From assembly GCF_018881655.1 (NCBI RefSeq), contig NZ_JACVPX010000004.1:62001-126000 (forward strand): 64,000 nt of DNA, written 5' to 3'. A program made the translations under genes and the position numbers. Origin of the DNA: Polynucleobacter sp. Tro8-14-1. GTDB lineage: Bacteria; Pseudomonadota; Gammaproteobacteria; Burkholderiales; Burkholderiaceae. Each line of letters begins with the position of its first letter. Position 1 is the first letter of the stretch. Below are positions 20,978-29,268 of this stretch, piece by piece. Below the pieces are notes generated by a model. That model saw only the letters and a program-made list of their open reading frames with translations. It was not told the DNA's origin and did no database searches.

Positions 20978-21802
20978 ATGAGCACCAAAACAATCATTGT
21001 TACTCGGCCTGCTGGTCAAGCGCGTCAATTGATTGAAGTGCTCACCAGGGCAATCGAGGCAAGCGGTGTAGGAAAGCGTAGTCTTCCAGAAATACTCTCT
21101 CTGCCTTTGCTAACGATTGTTCCAAAGTCGGATGGGCATTTAGCTGACCATATCGCTAGCACCCTGAGCGACGCAGATCTTGCCATCTTTGTAAGTCCTA
21201 ATGCCATCGAGAGTGTGATGCGTTTATTGGAGCGAGATTGGCAAGATTTTTCTAAGAAGATTATTCCGATTGGTGTGATGGGTGGCAGCAGTCATCTTGC
21301 CCTGAGAAATCATGGCGTCGGATCGGAAGACAATCCCACTCCCATCATCATTCCAGGAAATAACGAAAACTGGGACTCTGAAGGTTTGTGGAAAGAGCTT
21401 CAATCCCTGAAATGGAATTGGCAGGGTAAAAAAGTAGTGATCTTTAAAGGTGAGGGTGGCCGTGATTGGCTGGCTGACACTTTGAAAAAGGCAGGGGCAA
21501 CTGTGGAGGCTATTTCAACCTACACGCGCGTACCTTTGGATATTGATAACCCTGCTTGGCAACTTGTACGAGAAATGGATTTGAGTAAATCACTTTGGTT
21601 GCTCACTTCTTCTGAGGCGGTGCGTTATCTCGGCGAAGTTATGAAAGACCAATTTACGCAAAACCTCAATGTCGCCAGCGCACTATGTCCACATCACAAT
21701 ATTGCGGATGCGGCCGAAATGATTGGGTTTGGTGAAGTCTTTACGAGTGAGCCAGGCGATGAAGCTTTGATCAAGTCAACCTTAGCTTGGCTGACAATCT
21801 AA
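20978..21802 (+). CDS. hemD: Uroporphyrinogen-III synthase
   Basis: A 274-residue two-domain enzyme that closes hydroxymethylbilane to uroporphyrinogen III. The family is poorly conserved; supporting stretches are IIVTRPAGQA at the N terminus, AIFVSPNAIESVMRLL, VVIFKGEGGRDWLADTLKKAGATVEAISTYTR and LWLLTSSEAVRYLGE. Position directly after hemC supports the call strongly. The fused HemX domain found in some relatives is absent. Confidence 0.88.
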   Translation: MSTKTIIVTRPAGQARQLIEVLTRAIEASGVGKRSLPEILSLPLLTIVPKSDGHLADHIASTLSDADLAIFVSPNAIESVMRLLERDWQDFSKKIIPIGVMGGSSHLALRNHGVGSEDNPTPIIIPGNNENWDSEGLWKELQSLKWNWQGKKVVIFKGEGGRDWLADTLKKAGATVEAISTYTRVPLDIDNPAWQLVREMDLSKSLWLLTSSEAVRYLGEVMKDQFTQNLNVASALCPHHNIADAAEMIGFGEVFTSEPGDEALIKSTLAWLTI

Positions 21803-21811
21803 AAATAGAAG

Positions 21812-22384
21812 TTAAGCTTTGGTAGCTATCAGTAAGCTAGGTAAGAAAATCTCATTTACCAAGATGGGATGACCCTTTAAGCGATAGAGGGTGCGTCTTG
21901 CCCATAAGGGTGAGTCCAAGCCAGCAAAGTGCTTAGAGCACTTTTTCCACAATTCACTGCTTTTATCTAGACGTGCAATATCGCGCGGTGGCTTGGCCTT
22001 GGAGTGTTTGCGAGTTTTGCTAAACAAGACTGCGCCCAAGGGCTTAGTGCCTAAGCGCAAGACCTGATGATTACTGCCACTGGAGCTGAGTGTTGGAATA
22101 ACGCTGTGTGCCATCACTAAAGGAATGCCATTTGAGCAGAGCAGTACTTCACGTACTCTGCAGCGTCTGAGCTTTAAATGAAAATAGCGACTTTCGTCGC
22201 TATTAAGTGATTGAGGACAGTCGCGCAAAACCTGAACTTCTAGCTTTTGCCCAATTGCCTTCTCAATTTTTTGGGTGAGAGACCCTATATCGCTTAGCCA
22301 AGGTTGCCACTCGCGTGGCGCCCGATGGATTTCACCGGAACCGACTCGATTCCATGCAGAACGGAGACGATTTTGGTGAATCAT
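21812..22384 (-). CDS. ubiC: Chorismate lyase
   Basis: A 190-residue cytosolic enzyme that splits chorismate into 4-hydroxybenzoate and pyruvate for ubiquinone synthesis. The stretches REVLLCSNGIPLVMAHSVIP, LRLGTKPLGAVLFS and WARRTLYRLKGHPILVNEIFLP match UbiC, including the arginine and glutamate of the product pocket. It begins two bases after the rhlE stop and is probably carried on the rhlE transcript. It is convergent with hemD, nine bases apart. Confidence 0.87.
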   Translation of the reverse strand: MIHQNRLRSAWNRVGSGEIHRAPREWQPWLSDIGSLTQKIEKAIGQKLEVQVLRDCPQSLNSDESRYFHLKLRRCRVREVLLCSNGIPLVMAHSVIPTLSSSGSNHQVLRLGTKPLGAVLFSKTRKHSKAKPPRDIARLDKSSELWKKCSKHFAGLDSPLWARRTLYRLKGHPILVNEIFLPSLLIATKA

Positions 22385-22386
22385 TT

Positions 22387-23892
22387 TTAGCTACCGCTAA
22401 AGCTGCGACGTTGACCGCCGGCCTTTGGTTTAGCAAAACGCGGGCCGCCTGCTGGACGTGAGTCACCAGAGCGTGCCGGACGTGAGTCAGCAGAACGCGC
22501 AGGACGTGAGTCAGCAGAGCGAGCTGGACGTGAATCGCCTGAACGACCACCACCAGCATTACCACCACCGAAGCCACCGCCAGAGCGAGACTCTGAGCGA
22601 GCGCCTGAGCCATAACGACCGCCGCCACCACCAGAACGACCGCCACCAGAGCGATTGCCACCACCGCCACCACCAAAGCTTGGCTTGGCTTGTGGCTCAA
22701 GACCAGCGATGACTGAAGCAACGATATCTTGCTGTGTGAAGCGTTCGATATTGCGGATCTTCGCGCGATCACGATGTTCAACCAAAGTGATAGCAACACC
22801 ATTGCGACCTGCACGACCTGTACGACCGATGCGATGCGTATAGTCTTCTGGTTTCATTGGCAAGCCAAAGTTAATCACGTGACTAATACGTGGCACATCG
22901 ATACCACGAGCTGCTACGTCAGTCGCAACCAAAATCTTGGTGTGACCCTTACGTAAGGACTCGAGACGACGCATACGTACAGCTTGAGGCATTGCACCGT
23001 GTAGGGCAGTAGCTTCATAGCCATTGGCACGCAATGTGTCAGCAATTTTTTCGCTCTCAACCTGAGTGCTTGCAAACACAACCGCTTGATCCAAATCAGC
23101 ATCAGCCAAAATGTGCTCGAGCAATTTATGCTTGTGTGACATGCTGTCAGCCCAATGTAACTTCTGTTCAATGTTGGCGTGCTTTTCACCTGCGTGAGCA
23201 AGTTCAATACGCTTGGCATCTGTAGTCAACTCGTTTGCTAAAGACATGATCTTTGGCGCAAAAGTTGCAGAGAACATTAAAGTTTGATTACGGCCTGCGC
23301 AACGCTTATCAATTGCCTCAAGGTCATCAGCAAATCCCATGTCAAGCATGCGGTCTGCTTCATCGATAACGAGTTGTTTAACATCATCTAAGCGAATTGC
23401 TTTGCTATCGCACAAGTCGAGCAAACGACCTGGAGTTGCAACAACTAACAACGCACCTTTCAATGCCTGGATCTGCTTGCCGTAAGGCATGCCACCCATC
23501 ACAGTTGCAATACGGATACCTTTCATGCCACGAACTAAGTTCACTGCATCAGCGGCAACCTGTTGAGCCAATTCACGAGTAGGGCAGAGCACTAACACTT
23601 TAGGTTGTGCGCGACCTGGTACAGGTGAGTTGTTCGGGTTGTCTTCGATGAGTTGATTAATCAAAGGCAATAAAAAGGCTGCGGTTTTACCGCTACCGGT
23701 TTGGCTGCTGACCAATAAGTCACCACCAGCTAAAGCCGCAGGAATCACCTGAGCTTGCACGGATGTGGCTTGGGTATAACCCAGTTCAGCAACGTTTTTA
23801 AGGAGTGATGCCGCTAGGGCAAAATTCTGGAACTCAGTTCCAGTGCTCTTTGAGTCTTTCGACTCGTGATTAGTTTCTTTAGAAAAAGTCAT
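22387..23892 (-). CDS. rhlE: DEAD-box RNA helicase, RhlE type
   Basis: An ATP-dependent RNA helicase of about 501 residues. The two RecA-like lobes carry QTGSGKT (Walker A), PTRELAQQ, VVATPGRLLDL, DEADRMLDMGF, SATF, VFASTQVE, ATDVAARGID and HRIGRTGRAGRNG. A long Gly/Arg/Ser-rich tail follows, with 24-base repeats encoding RPARSADS units. I prefer ATG 23892, because the earlier ATG at 23904 directly abuts the only Shine-Dalgarno-like GGGG; the chosen start sits 12 bases after it. That ribosome site lies within a perfect hairpin (see the leader entry), which hints at control of translation by folding or temperature. Confidence 0.93.
   Translation of the reverse strand: MTFSKETNHESKDSKSTGTEFQNFALAASLLKNVAELGYTQATSVQAQVIPAALAGGDLLVSSQTGSGKTAAFLLPLINQLIEDNPNNSPVPGRAQPKVLVLCPTRELAQQVAADAVNLVRGMKGIRIATVMGGMPYGKQIQALKGALLVVATPGRLLDLCDSKAIRLDDVKQLVIDEADRMLDMGFADDLEAIDKRCAGRNQTLMFSATFAPKIMSLANELTTDAKRIELAHAGEKHANIEQKLHWADSMSHKHKLLEHILADADLDQAVVFASTQVESEKIADTLRANGYEATALHGAMPQAVRMRRLESLRKGHTKILVATDVAARGIDVPRISHVINFGLPMKPEDYTHRIGRTGRAGRNGVAITLVEHRDRAKIRNIERFTQQDIVASVIAGLEPQAKPSFGGGGGGNRSGGGRSGGGGGRYGSGARSESRSGGGFGGGNAGGGRSGDSRPARSADSRPARSADSRPARSGDSRPAGGPRFAKPKAGGQRRSFSGS
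22454..22549 (-). repeat. Four 24-base tandem repeats in the rhlE tail
   Basis: Four adjacent 24-base units begin at 22454, 22478, 22502 and 22526, each starting GGACGTGA on the plus strand. They encode SADSRPAR-like octapeptides in the disordered RNA-binding tail of RhlE. Units two and three are almost identical; the fourth is more diverged. Confidence 0.85.
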
Positions 23893-23900
23893 GCTATTAC

Positions 23901-23979
23901 ACATCCCCTTTAAGGGATGTCTCCGTATGTTGCACCCATTGTTTTTTATAGGGTGCGATGGTCAAAGGCATCGACCATC
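23901..23979 (-). promoter_or_regulatory. Structured 5' leader of rhlE with three hairpins
   Basis: Upstream of rhlE three perfect inverted repeats follow each other: ACATCCC/GGGATGT at 23901-23920, GCACCC/GGGTGC at 23932-23956, and GATGGTC/GACCATC at 23957-23979. In the minus-strand RNA the first hairpin contains the AAAGGGG ribosome site in its loop and 3' arm. A TATAAA within the second repeat (23945-23950) could instead be a -10 box, in which case only the first hairpin is transcribed. The rest of the gap to 24187 shows no gene. Confidence 0.5.
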
Positions 23980-24187
23980 AGACAAGCGGCAGCGTTGTTG
24001 TGTTTATGACTTCTAAACTAATCGCTGAAATAGAGCTGGGGGGCGATGAATCAAATTGCTTTAAAAAGCCTCCTATTATGGCATTTTCAGCACTCGATTA
24101 CAAGGGTTTTCCCGACTTAATTCAGAAATAGAGGCTTAAAGCTTCATCTTCTGAGCTTAGTAATAGAAGTATCGCTTGTTTATCTCT

Positions 24188-25585
24188 TTATTTGAGATAA
24201 CGCAAAAGCCACTTAGTCATCTTTCCATATGGAGGGCGCGCAGTTTTAGTTCCCTTGAAAAGGTTTAAACCAAAGAAGCCGCGCACTTCCAGAATCGACT
24301 TTTGATGACTAAAGGTGTTAAAGCCTGCTTTGCCGTGATAACTTCCCATGCCACTCACACCCACTCCACCAAAAGGAAGGTCTTCAATGGTGATATGTAG
24401 GAGCGTGTCATTAATGGTGACGCCACCAGAACACGTTTCATTTAAAACCCGCTTCATATTCTTTTTATCTTTGCCAAACCAATATAGAGCCAAGGGATTG
24501 GGTTTGTTGTTGACATAAGTAATCGCTGCCGAGGTATCTGCAACAGTTACGATCGGCAGAATGGGCCCAAAGATTTCTTCATGAAGAATTCGGGCTTCCG
24601 GCGGAACATTGACCAATGCAATGGGCTCGAATGGTCTTGCACCAGCACCAGGGTTATTGAGCAAAGGAATCACTTTTGCACCACGGTCTAGAGCGTCGCT
24701 GACTAGATGCTGCCAGTATTCCAGTTGTCGCTCATCAATAGGGCCTGTCAGTTCTTCAGGGTTGCTAAATTGGGTTTGAGCAGCAGTTTGTAATTCTTGA
24801 ATAAATTCTGCTTGAATGCCTTGCTCTAGCAAAACATAGTCAGGGGCAATGCAGGTTTGACCGCCGTTCAGTAATTTGCCGTAAGCAATAGAGGCTGCAG
24901 CATCTTTGAGTTTGGCGCTCTTATCAATGATGACGGGTGTTGTACCGCCAAGTTCCAAAGTGACTGGCGTCAGATTTTCTGCGGCAGCACGCATCACTTT
25001 TTTACCAATAGTGCCTGAGCCAGTGAAGAAAAGATGATTAAAAGGCAGTGCTGAAAATTGCTCGGCTACTTCTGGGCCACCAGTGGTGACGCAGAACTCG
25101 CTAGGGTGGAAATACTCTTGAATTAAGCTAGCAATAAATCCAGAGGTGCGTGAGCTTCGTTCAGATGGCTTGAGCCAAGCGCGATTACCAGCAGCAAAAG
25201 CGGCGATTGCTGGAATAAGCGCTAATTGAACCGGATAGTTCCAGGGACTCAGAATGCCAACTACGCCTAGTGATTGACTTTGAACCCAAGCCTGCGAGGC
25301 GCCCATATGGGATGGAACTTCTCTTTGCTCAGGCTTCATCCATTCTTTGAGATGCTTGCGGGTGTGCTTGCAGGCCTGATAAATCATCTGGCATTCAGCA
25401 AGTCTCGTTTCTACTGGGTGGCGCACCCCGAAGTCAGCCTCGAGGGCTTTGCAGATTTTTTCTTCATTTGCCTCAATCATTTTTTCAATGCGAGCAATTC
25501 GATCCAGTCTCACTTCGAGGGTAGGGTTTGGTTCTGCAGCGTAGGCTGCTTTCATTTCATCGAGCTGGATAGTGAAGCGATTCAT
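24188..25585 (-). CDS. Aldehyde dehydrogenase, coniferyl-aldehyde dehydrogenase-like
   Basis: A 465-residue NAD(P)-dependent aldehyde dehydrogenase of the class 3/CalB-like group, without a signal peptide. It has LSPWNYPVQLALIPAIAAFAAGN, FFTGSGTIGKKVMRAAAENLTPVTLELGG with the general-base glutamate, and the catalytic cysteine in GGQTCIAPDY. HEEIFGPILP is present near residue 340, and the C-terminal tail is basic. It resembles coniferyl aldehyde dehydrogenases, but the true substrate is unknown. It is divergent from msrA with 49 bases between starts. Confidence 0.87.
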   Translation of the reverse strand: MNRFTIQLDEMKAAYAAEPNPTLEVRLDRIARIEKMIEANEEKICKALEADFGVRHPVETRLAECQMIYQACKHTRKHLKEWMKPEQREVPSHMGASQAWVQSQSLGVVGILSPWNYPVQLALIPAIAAFAAGNRAWLKPSERSSRTSGFIASLIQEYFHPSEFCVTTGGPEVAEQFSALPFNHLFFTGSGTIGKKVMRAAAENLTPVTLELGGTTPVIIDKSAKLKDAAASIAYGKLLNGGQTCIAPDYVLLEQGIQAEFIQELQTAAQTQFSNPEELTGPIDERQLEYWQHLVSDALDRGAKVIPLLNNPGAGARPFEPIALVNVPPEARILHEEIFGPILPIVTVADTSAAITYVNNKPNPLALYWFGKDKKNMKRVLNETCSGGVTINDTLLHITIEDLPFGGVGVSGMGSYHGKAGFNTFSHQKSILEVRGFFGLNLFKGTKTARPPYGKMTKWLLRYLK

Positions 25586-25634
25586 AGTCTATTAATAGTT
25601 GGCAGGTATTGGAATAAGGCATTAGGATAAAGCC

Positions 25635-26207
25635 ATGGAAACAAATTTAGATAAAAAAGAACCGCTTTTAGAGCGTGCCACCTTAGGTGGGGGCTGTTTT
25701 TGGTGTTTGGAAGCGGTTTACCAGCAAATTTCTGGGGTTCGGTCTGTCGTTTCTGGCTACGCCGGTGGCGCTAGACCTAATCCAACTTATGAGGCTGTTT
25801 GCACGGGTGTATCAGGCCATGCTGAAATTGTCGACATCTTGTTTGACCCACAAATTGTTTCATTTAGGGATTTATTAGAAATCCTTTTCGTGATTCATGA
25901 TCCGACTACCTTGAACTATCAAGGCAATGATCATGGCACGCAATATCGCTCGGTGATTTTTACGCACAGTGAAGCGCAGTCCAAGATTGCGCACGAGGTA
26001 GTGCAAGAGCTTGAGGAATCAAAAATCTATGCCAATCCAGTGGTGACGCAGATCGATGCTGCGCCAACCATTTATCCCGCAGAAGACTATCACCAGAATT
26101 ATTTTCAGCAGCATCCTAACCAAGGATATTGCATGGCGGTAGTCGCGCCTAAGCTGGCTAAATTTAGAGCGAAATTTAAATCGCTCATAGCGCCACAATA
26201 TTCCTGA
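25635..26207 (+). CDS. msrA: Peptide methionine-(S)-sulfoxide reductase
   Basis: A 190-residue repair enzyme that reduces the S-form of methionine sulfoxide. The active site GGGCFWCLEAVYQ has the catalytic Cys21. GVRSVVSGYAGG, VEIVDILFDP-like strand, HDPTTLNYQGNDHGTQYRS and YPAEDYHQNYF are standard. There is no signal peptide, so it is cytosolic, and no fused MsrB domain. It is convergent with pdxH. Confidence 0.95.
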   Translation: METNLDKKEPLLERATLGGGCFWCLEAVYQQISGVRSVVSGYAGGARPNPTYEAVCTGVSGHAEIVDILFDPQIVSFRDLLEILFVIHDPTTLNYQGNDHGTQYRSVIFTHSEAQSKIAHEVVQELEESKIYANPVVTQIDAAPTIYPAEDYHQNYFQQHPNQGYCMAVVAPKLAKFRAKFKSLIAPQYS

Positions 26208-26220
26208 GGGTTAACAGTTT

Positions 26221-26856
26221 CTAGGGTGCTAGGCGATTCACTCGCCAGTCGGCACCTTCTAGTTTGTAGTGCATGCGATCATGCAATCTAGATGGACGCC
26301 CCTGCCAGAATTCAATTTCAGTAGGGCGTAAGCGGTAACCACCCCAATGCTCTGGGCGTGGAGGTGTGTCACCAAACTCTGCCTTAAAACGTTTTTCCGC
26401 TTCTTCTAAGAATTCACGGTTTGGGATAGCAGTGCTTTGAGGCGAGGCCCAGGCACCAATTCTGGAGGCGGCTGGGCGAGAATGGAAGTACTCATCACTT
26501 TCGGCTGTACTAACCCGTTCAACAATACCCTGAATACGTACCTGGCGCTCTAATTCATGCCAATGGAAGAGGAGGGCTGCTTGAGGGCGGATGGCCAAGT
26601 CTTTGCCTTTTTGACTCTCGTAGTTAGTAAAAAAGGTAAAGCCATTTTGGTCTGCGCCTTTTAGTAAGACAATACGGGCTGATGGATTGCCAGCTTGGTT
26701 AGCTGTTGCCAAGGTCATTGAGTTGGGTTCAGGACATTCTGCTTTCACAGCTTGATCAAACCAAAGCTTGAAAAGCGGGAGCGGGTCTTGGGGAACCTCG
26801 GTCTCTGAGAGCTGACCAAAGGTATAGTTTTTGCGAAGTTGTGCAATGGAGTCCAT
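26221..26856 (-). CDS. pdxH: Pyridoxamine 5'-phosphate oxidase
   Basis: A 211-residue FMN enzyme making pyridoxal 5'-phosphate from the pyridoxine or pyridoxamine phosphates. It has ARIVLLKGADQNGFTFFTNYESQKGKDL, ALLFHWHELERQVRIQG, SRIGAWASPQS, and the C-terminal ending LEGADWRVNRLAP, all typical. Length is normal. It is divergent from tcdA with only 22 bases between the two start codons, so the promoters must overlap or lie within the opposite gene. Confidence 0.95.
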   Translation of the reverse strand: MDSIAQLRKNYTFGQLSETEVPQDPLPLFKLWFDQAVKAECPEPNSMTLATANQAGNPSARIVLLKGADQNGFTFFTNYESQKGKDLAIRPQAALLFHWHELERQVRIQGIVERVSTAESDEYFHSRPAASRIGAWASPQSTAIPNREFLEEAEKRFKAEFGDTPPRPEHWGGYRLRPTEIEFWQGRPSRLHDRMHYKLEGADWRVNRLAP

Positions 26857-26878
26857 TTATTCAGTATAAAGAGAAGCT

Positions 26879-27628
26879 ATGGCAGAAGACAAGGTGGAAA
26901 GTAGCTTAGAAAATCGTCGTTTTGGAGGGGTCTCACGACTCTATGGGCCAGAACTGCGCGAGCGCTTTCTGAATGCAACGGTAGTGGTGGCTGGTCTAGG
27001 GGGTGTTGGGTCCTGGGCGGCAGAGGCCTTAGCTCGCACGGGTATTGGACACCTTGTCATTATTGATTTTGATCATATCTCCGAAAGCAATACCAATCGA
27101 CAGCTGCACGCCATAGAAGGGCAGTTCGGCAAAGCAAAAGTCGAGGCGATGAAGGAGCGCATTCTGCAAATTAATCCAGAGATCAATTTGACTGCTTGCG
27201 ATGAATTCTTGGAGCCAGAAAACTTAGATCGACTTATTCCAGCAAATGCATTGATATTAGACGCGACCGATTCAGTACAAACCAAAATTGCTTTATCAGT
27301 GTGGGCCGTGAAAAATAATCGTGCTTTAGTCATGTGTGGTGCTGCTGGTGGTAAGTCAGATCCCACATCGGTGCGCTGCGAAGATCTTTCTCGTACCGAA
27401 CAAGATGCTTTATTGGCTAAGGTTCGCCAGGGACTCAGACAAGATCATGGGTTCTCCAGAAATCTGAAGAAAAAAATTGGCATTCGTGCAATTTATTCGC
27501 ATGAACCACGAGCGGGAGCTTCCAGCGGAGGTCTGGCCTGCTCGGGCTATGGCTCCACCGTGATGGTAACGGCTGCTTGTGGGCTTGCAGCTGCCGCAGA
27601 AATTCTGAATCTCATCGCTGCACAGTAA
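26879..27628 (+). CDS. tcdA: tRNA threonylcarbamoyladenosine dehydratase
   Basis: A 249-residue E1-like/ThiF-fold enzyme that cyclises t6A to ct6A at position 37 of tRNA. It has VVVAGLGGVGSWAAEALARTGIG (nucleotide loop), IIDFDHISESNTNRQLHA, ILDATDSVQTKIAL and the C-terminal GLACSGYGSTVMVTAACGLAAA membrane-like stretch common to TcdA/CsdL. No CsdA/CsdE partner genes are nearby. HesA/MoeB-type proteins are the alternative but lack this RQLHA and tail combination. Confidence 0.88.
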   Translation: MAEDKVESSLENRRFGGVSRLYGPELRERFLNATVVVAGLGGVGSWAAEALARTGIGHLVIIDFDHISESNTNRQLHAIEGQFGKAKVEAMKERILQINPEINLTACDEFLEPENLDRLIPANALILDATDSVQTKIALSVWAVKNNRALVMCGAAGGKSDPTSVRCEDLSRTEQDALLAKVRQGLRQDHGFSRNLKKKIGIRAIYSHEPRAGASSGGLACSGYGSTVMVTAACGLAAAAEILNLIAAQ

Positions 27629-27834
27629 TTTTTTCTCAAAAATTACTGTAAATCCTTAAGGGGATTCCCTGTAGGAAATTACTGATTCTGTTGCAATCAG
27701 AAATAATTTATTTCAAACTCGGCGTTGATTTCAAAGACATTTCAATATTTTCCTAAATAGATTTATTTAATTAATCACTTTAGTAATTTTTCTCCCCTAG
27801 TGCTGATCACCAGTCCTCCCTAGACTTTGCTCCG

Positions 27835-27849
27835 TTGGCAAGTTGCCAA
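27835..27849 (+). promoter_or_regulatory. 15-base palindrome before the alanine operon
   Basis: TTGGCAA-G-TTGCCAA is a perfect inverted repeat 24 bases before the permease start. It could be an operator (an Lrp/AsnC-type regulator would be typical for alanine dehydrogenase genes) or a small RNA hairpin just before the ribosome site. The remaining 200 bases back to tcdA are AT-rich and show no gene. Confidence 0.45.
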
Positions 27850-27873
27850 TGACAAATCGAAAGGAGGTCTCCC

Positions 27874-29256
27874 TTGCAGACTGAACACTCTGGCTTAAAA
27901 CGTCACCTCAAAGTGCGGCATATTCGTTTGATGGCCTTAGGCTCAACGATCGGCGTTGGATTATTTTTAGGGTCGGCAAGCGCAATTCAAATAGCAGGCC
28001 CATCCATTCTTCTAGGTTATTTGCTGGCAGGCATTGTTGCTTTCATTGTTCTGCGGACACTTGGTGAGATGGCGGTGCATGAACCTGTAGCCGGTTCTTT
28101 CGCAGCCTACGCCAATACCTATGTGGGTCCGCTGGCGGGGTATATGGTGGGCTGGGGATACTGGACTTATTGGATTGTGGTTGGAATTGCTGAAGTTACT
28201 GCGGTTGGCATCTATATGGGCATTTGGTTTCCCGAGACCCCGCAGTGGATTTGGGCACTTTCTTCTATTGTGATGATGGGCTTAATCAATCTGATTGCAG
28301 TAAAGGTATTTGGAGAATTTGAGTTTTGGTTTGCTCTGATCAAAGTGGTAGCGATTGTCGCCATGATTGCACTTGGAGGTTCGGTCATCTTGTTTGGCTT
28401 TACCAATGATTGGCAGCCCATTGGCCTGAATAATTTATGGCAACACGGCGGCTTCTTTCCAAATGGCATCAGCGGAATGTTGTTGTCATTGCAAATGGTC
28501 TTGTTTGCTTATGTTGGTATAGAAATGATTGGTCTCTCTGCAGGCGAGGCTGAGAGTCCACAAAAAACCATTCCGATGGCCATTGATTCATTGGCTTGGC
28601 GGATTCTCATTTTCTACATGGGTGCCATCCTGGTTATTTTGGCAATTTTTCCTTGGAATCAAGTTGGGCAGCAAGGCAGTCCATTCGTAGTGATGTTTGA
28701 AAGGCTGGGTTTGCGAGGAGCAGCGGGCTTAATTAACTTTGTCGTGATCACTGCAGCACTCTCTTCATGTAATGCAGGCATCTTTAGTGGTGGACGCTTG
28801 CTCTACTCCTTATCGTCTAACGGCTACGCTCCTAGATCTTTTTCAAAGCTTTCAAAGTATGGCGTTCCTCATCGAGCGGTGATGACTACAGTCGGGGTCT
28901 GTATGTCAGGTGTAGTGCTGAACTACTTTGTACCTGACAAAGCCTTTCAATACATGATGGCTGCAGTGACCTTTATTGGCTTAATGGTTTGGATCGCGAT
29001 CTTGATTACACAGATCAAATTCCGTCGCTCGCTATCCAAATCCCAAGTGGCGGAGTTAGGGTATCGCGCTCCTTGGTGGCCCTATTCCTCATGGTTCGCT
29101 CTGGCATTCATCGGATTAGTGGTGGTGTTGATGGGCTTTCATGAGGATGCACGGATCGCACTCATAGTGGGGCCGTGTTTATTGGGCGTGTATCTCGCAA
29201 TGTTTTATGTCGTGGGCTTACATCGCAAAACAGCAATCCAACGTGACTTTAAATAA
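27874..29256 (+). CDS. Amino acid permease, AAT family (alanine operon)
   Basis: A 460-residue APC-superfamily symporter with about 12 hydrophobic helices. TM1 has GSTIGVGLFLGSASAIQIAGPSI, then LRTLGEMAVHEPVAGSFAAYAN, and EAESPQKTIPMAI in a cytoplasmic loop, as in ProY/CycA proteins. The start is TTG 27874: an ideal ribosome site AAGGAGGT at 27861-27868 lies five bases before it. Alanine dehydrogenase follows after 12 bases, so alanine or a related amino acid is the probable substrate. It is distinct from the paralogue at 5707-7146. Confidence 0.87.
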   Translation: MQTEHSGLKRHLKVRHIRLMALGSTIGVGLFLGSASAIQIAGPSILLGYLLAGIVAFIVLRTLGEMAVHEPVAGSFAAYANTYVGPLAGYMVGWGYWTYWIVVGIAEVTAVGIYMGIWFPETPQWIWALSSIVMMGLINLIAVKVFGEFEFWFALIKVVAIVAMIALGGSVILFGFTNDWQPIGLNNLWQHGGFFPNGISGMLLSLQMVLFAYVGIEMIGLSAGEAESPQKTIPMAIDSLAWRILIFYMGAILVILAIFPWNQVGQQGSPFVVMFERLGLRGAAGLINFVVITAALSSCNAGIFSGGRLLYSLSSNGYAPRSFSKLSKYGVPHRAVMTTVGVCMSGVVLNYFVPDKAFQYMMAAVTFIGLMVWIAILITQIKFRRSLSKSQVAELGYRAPWWPYSSWFALAFIGLVVVLMGFHEDARIALIVGPCLLGVYLAMFYVVGLHRKTAIQRDFK

Positions 29257-29268
29257 TAGGAGAAGGCA

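Noticed and set aside
22454..22549. CRISPR-like array
   Set aside because: The 24-base units are tandem without unique spacers and are in frame with rhlE coding sequence.
22332..22814. Open frames in the rhlE tail on both strands rich in Val/Ala or Gln/His/Asp
   Set aside because: They arise from the 24-base repeats and Gly/Arg codons of rhlE read in other frames.
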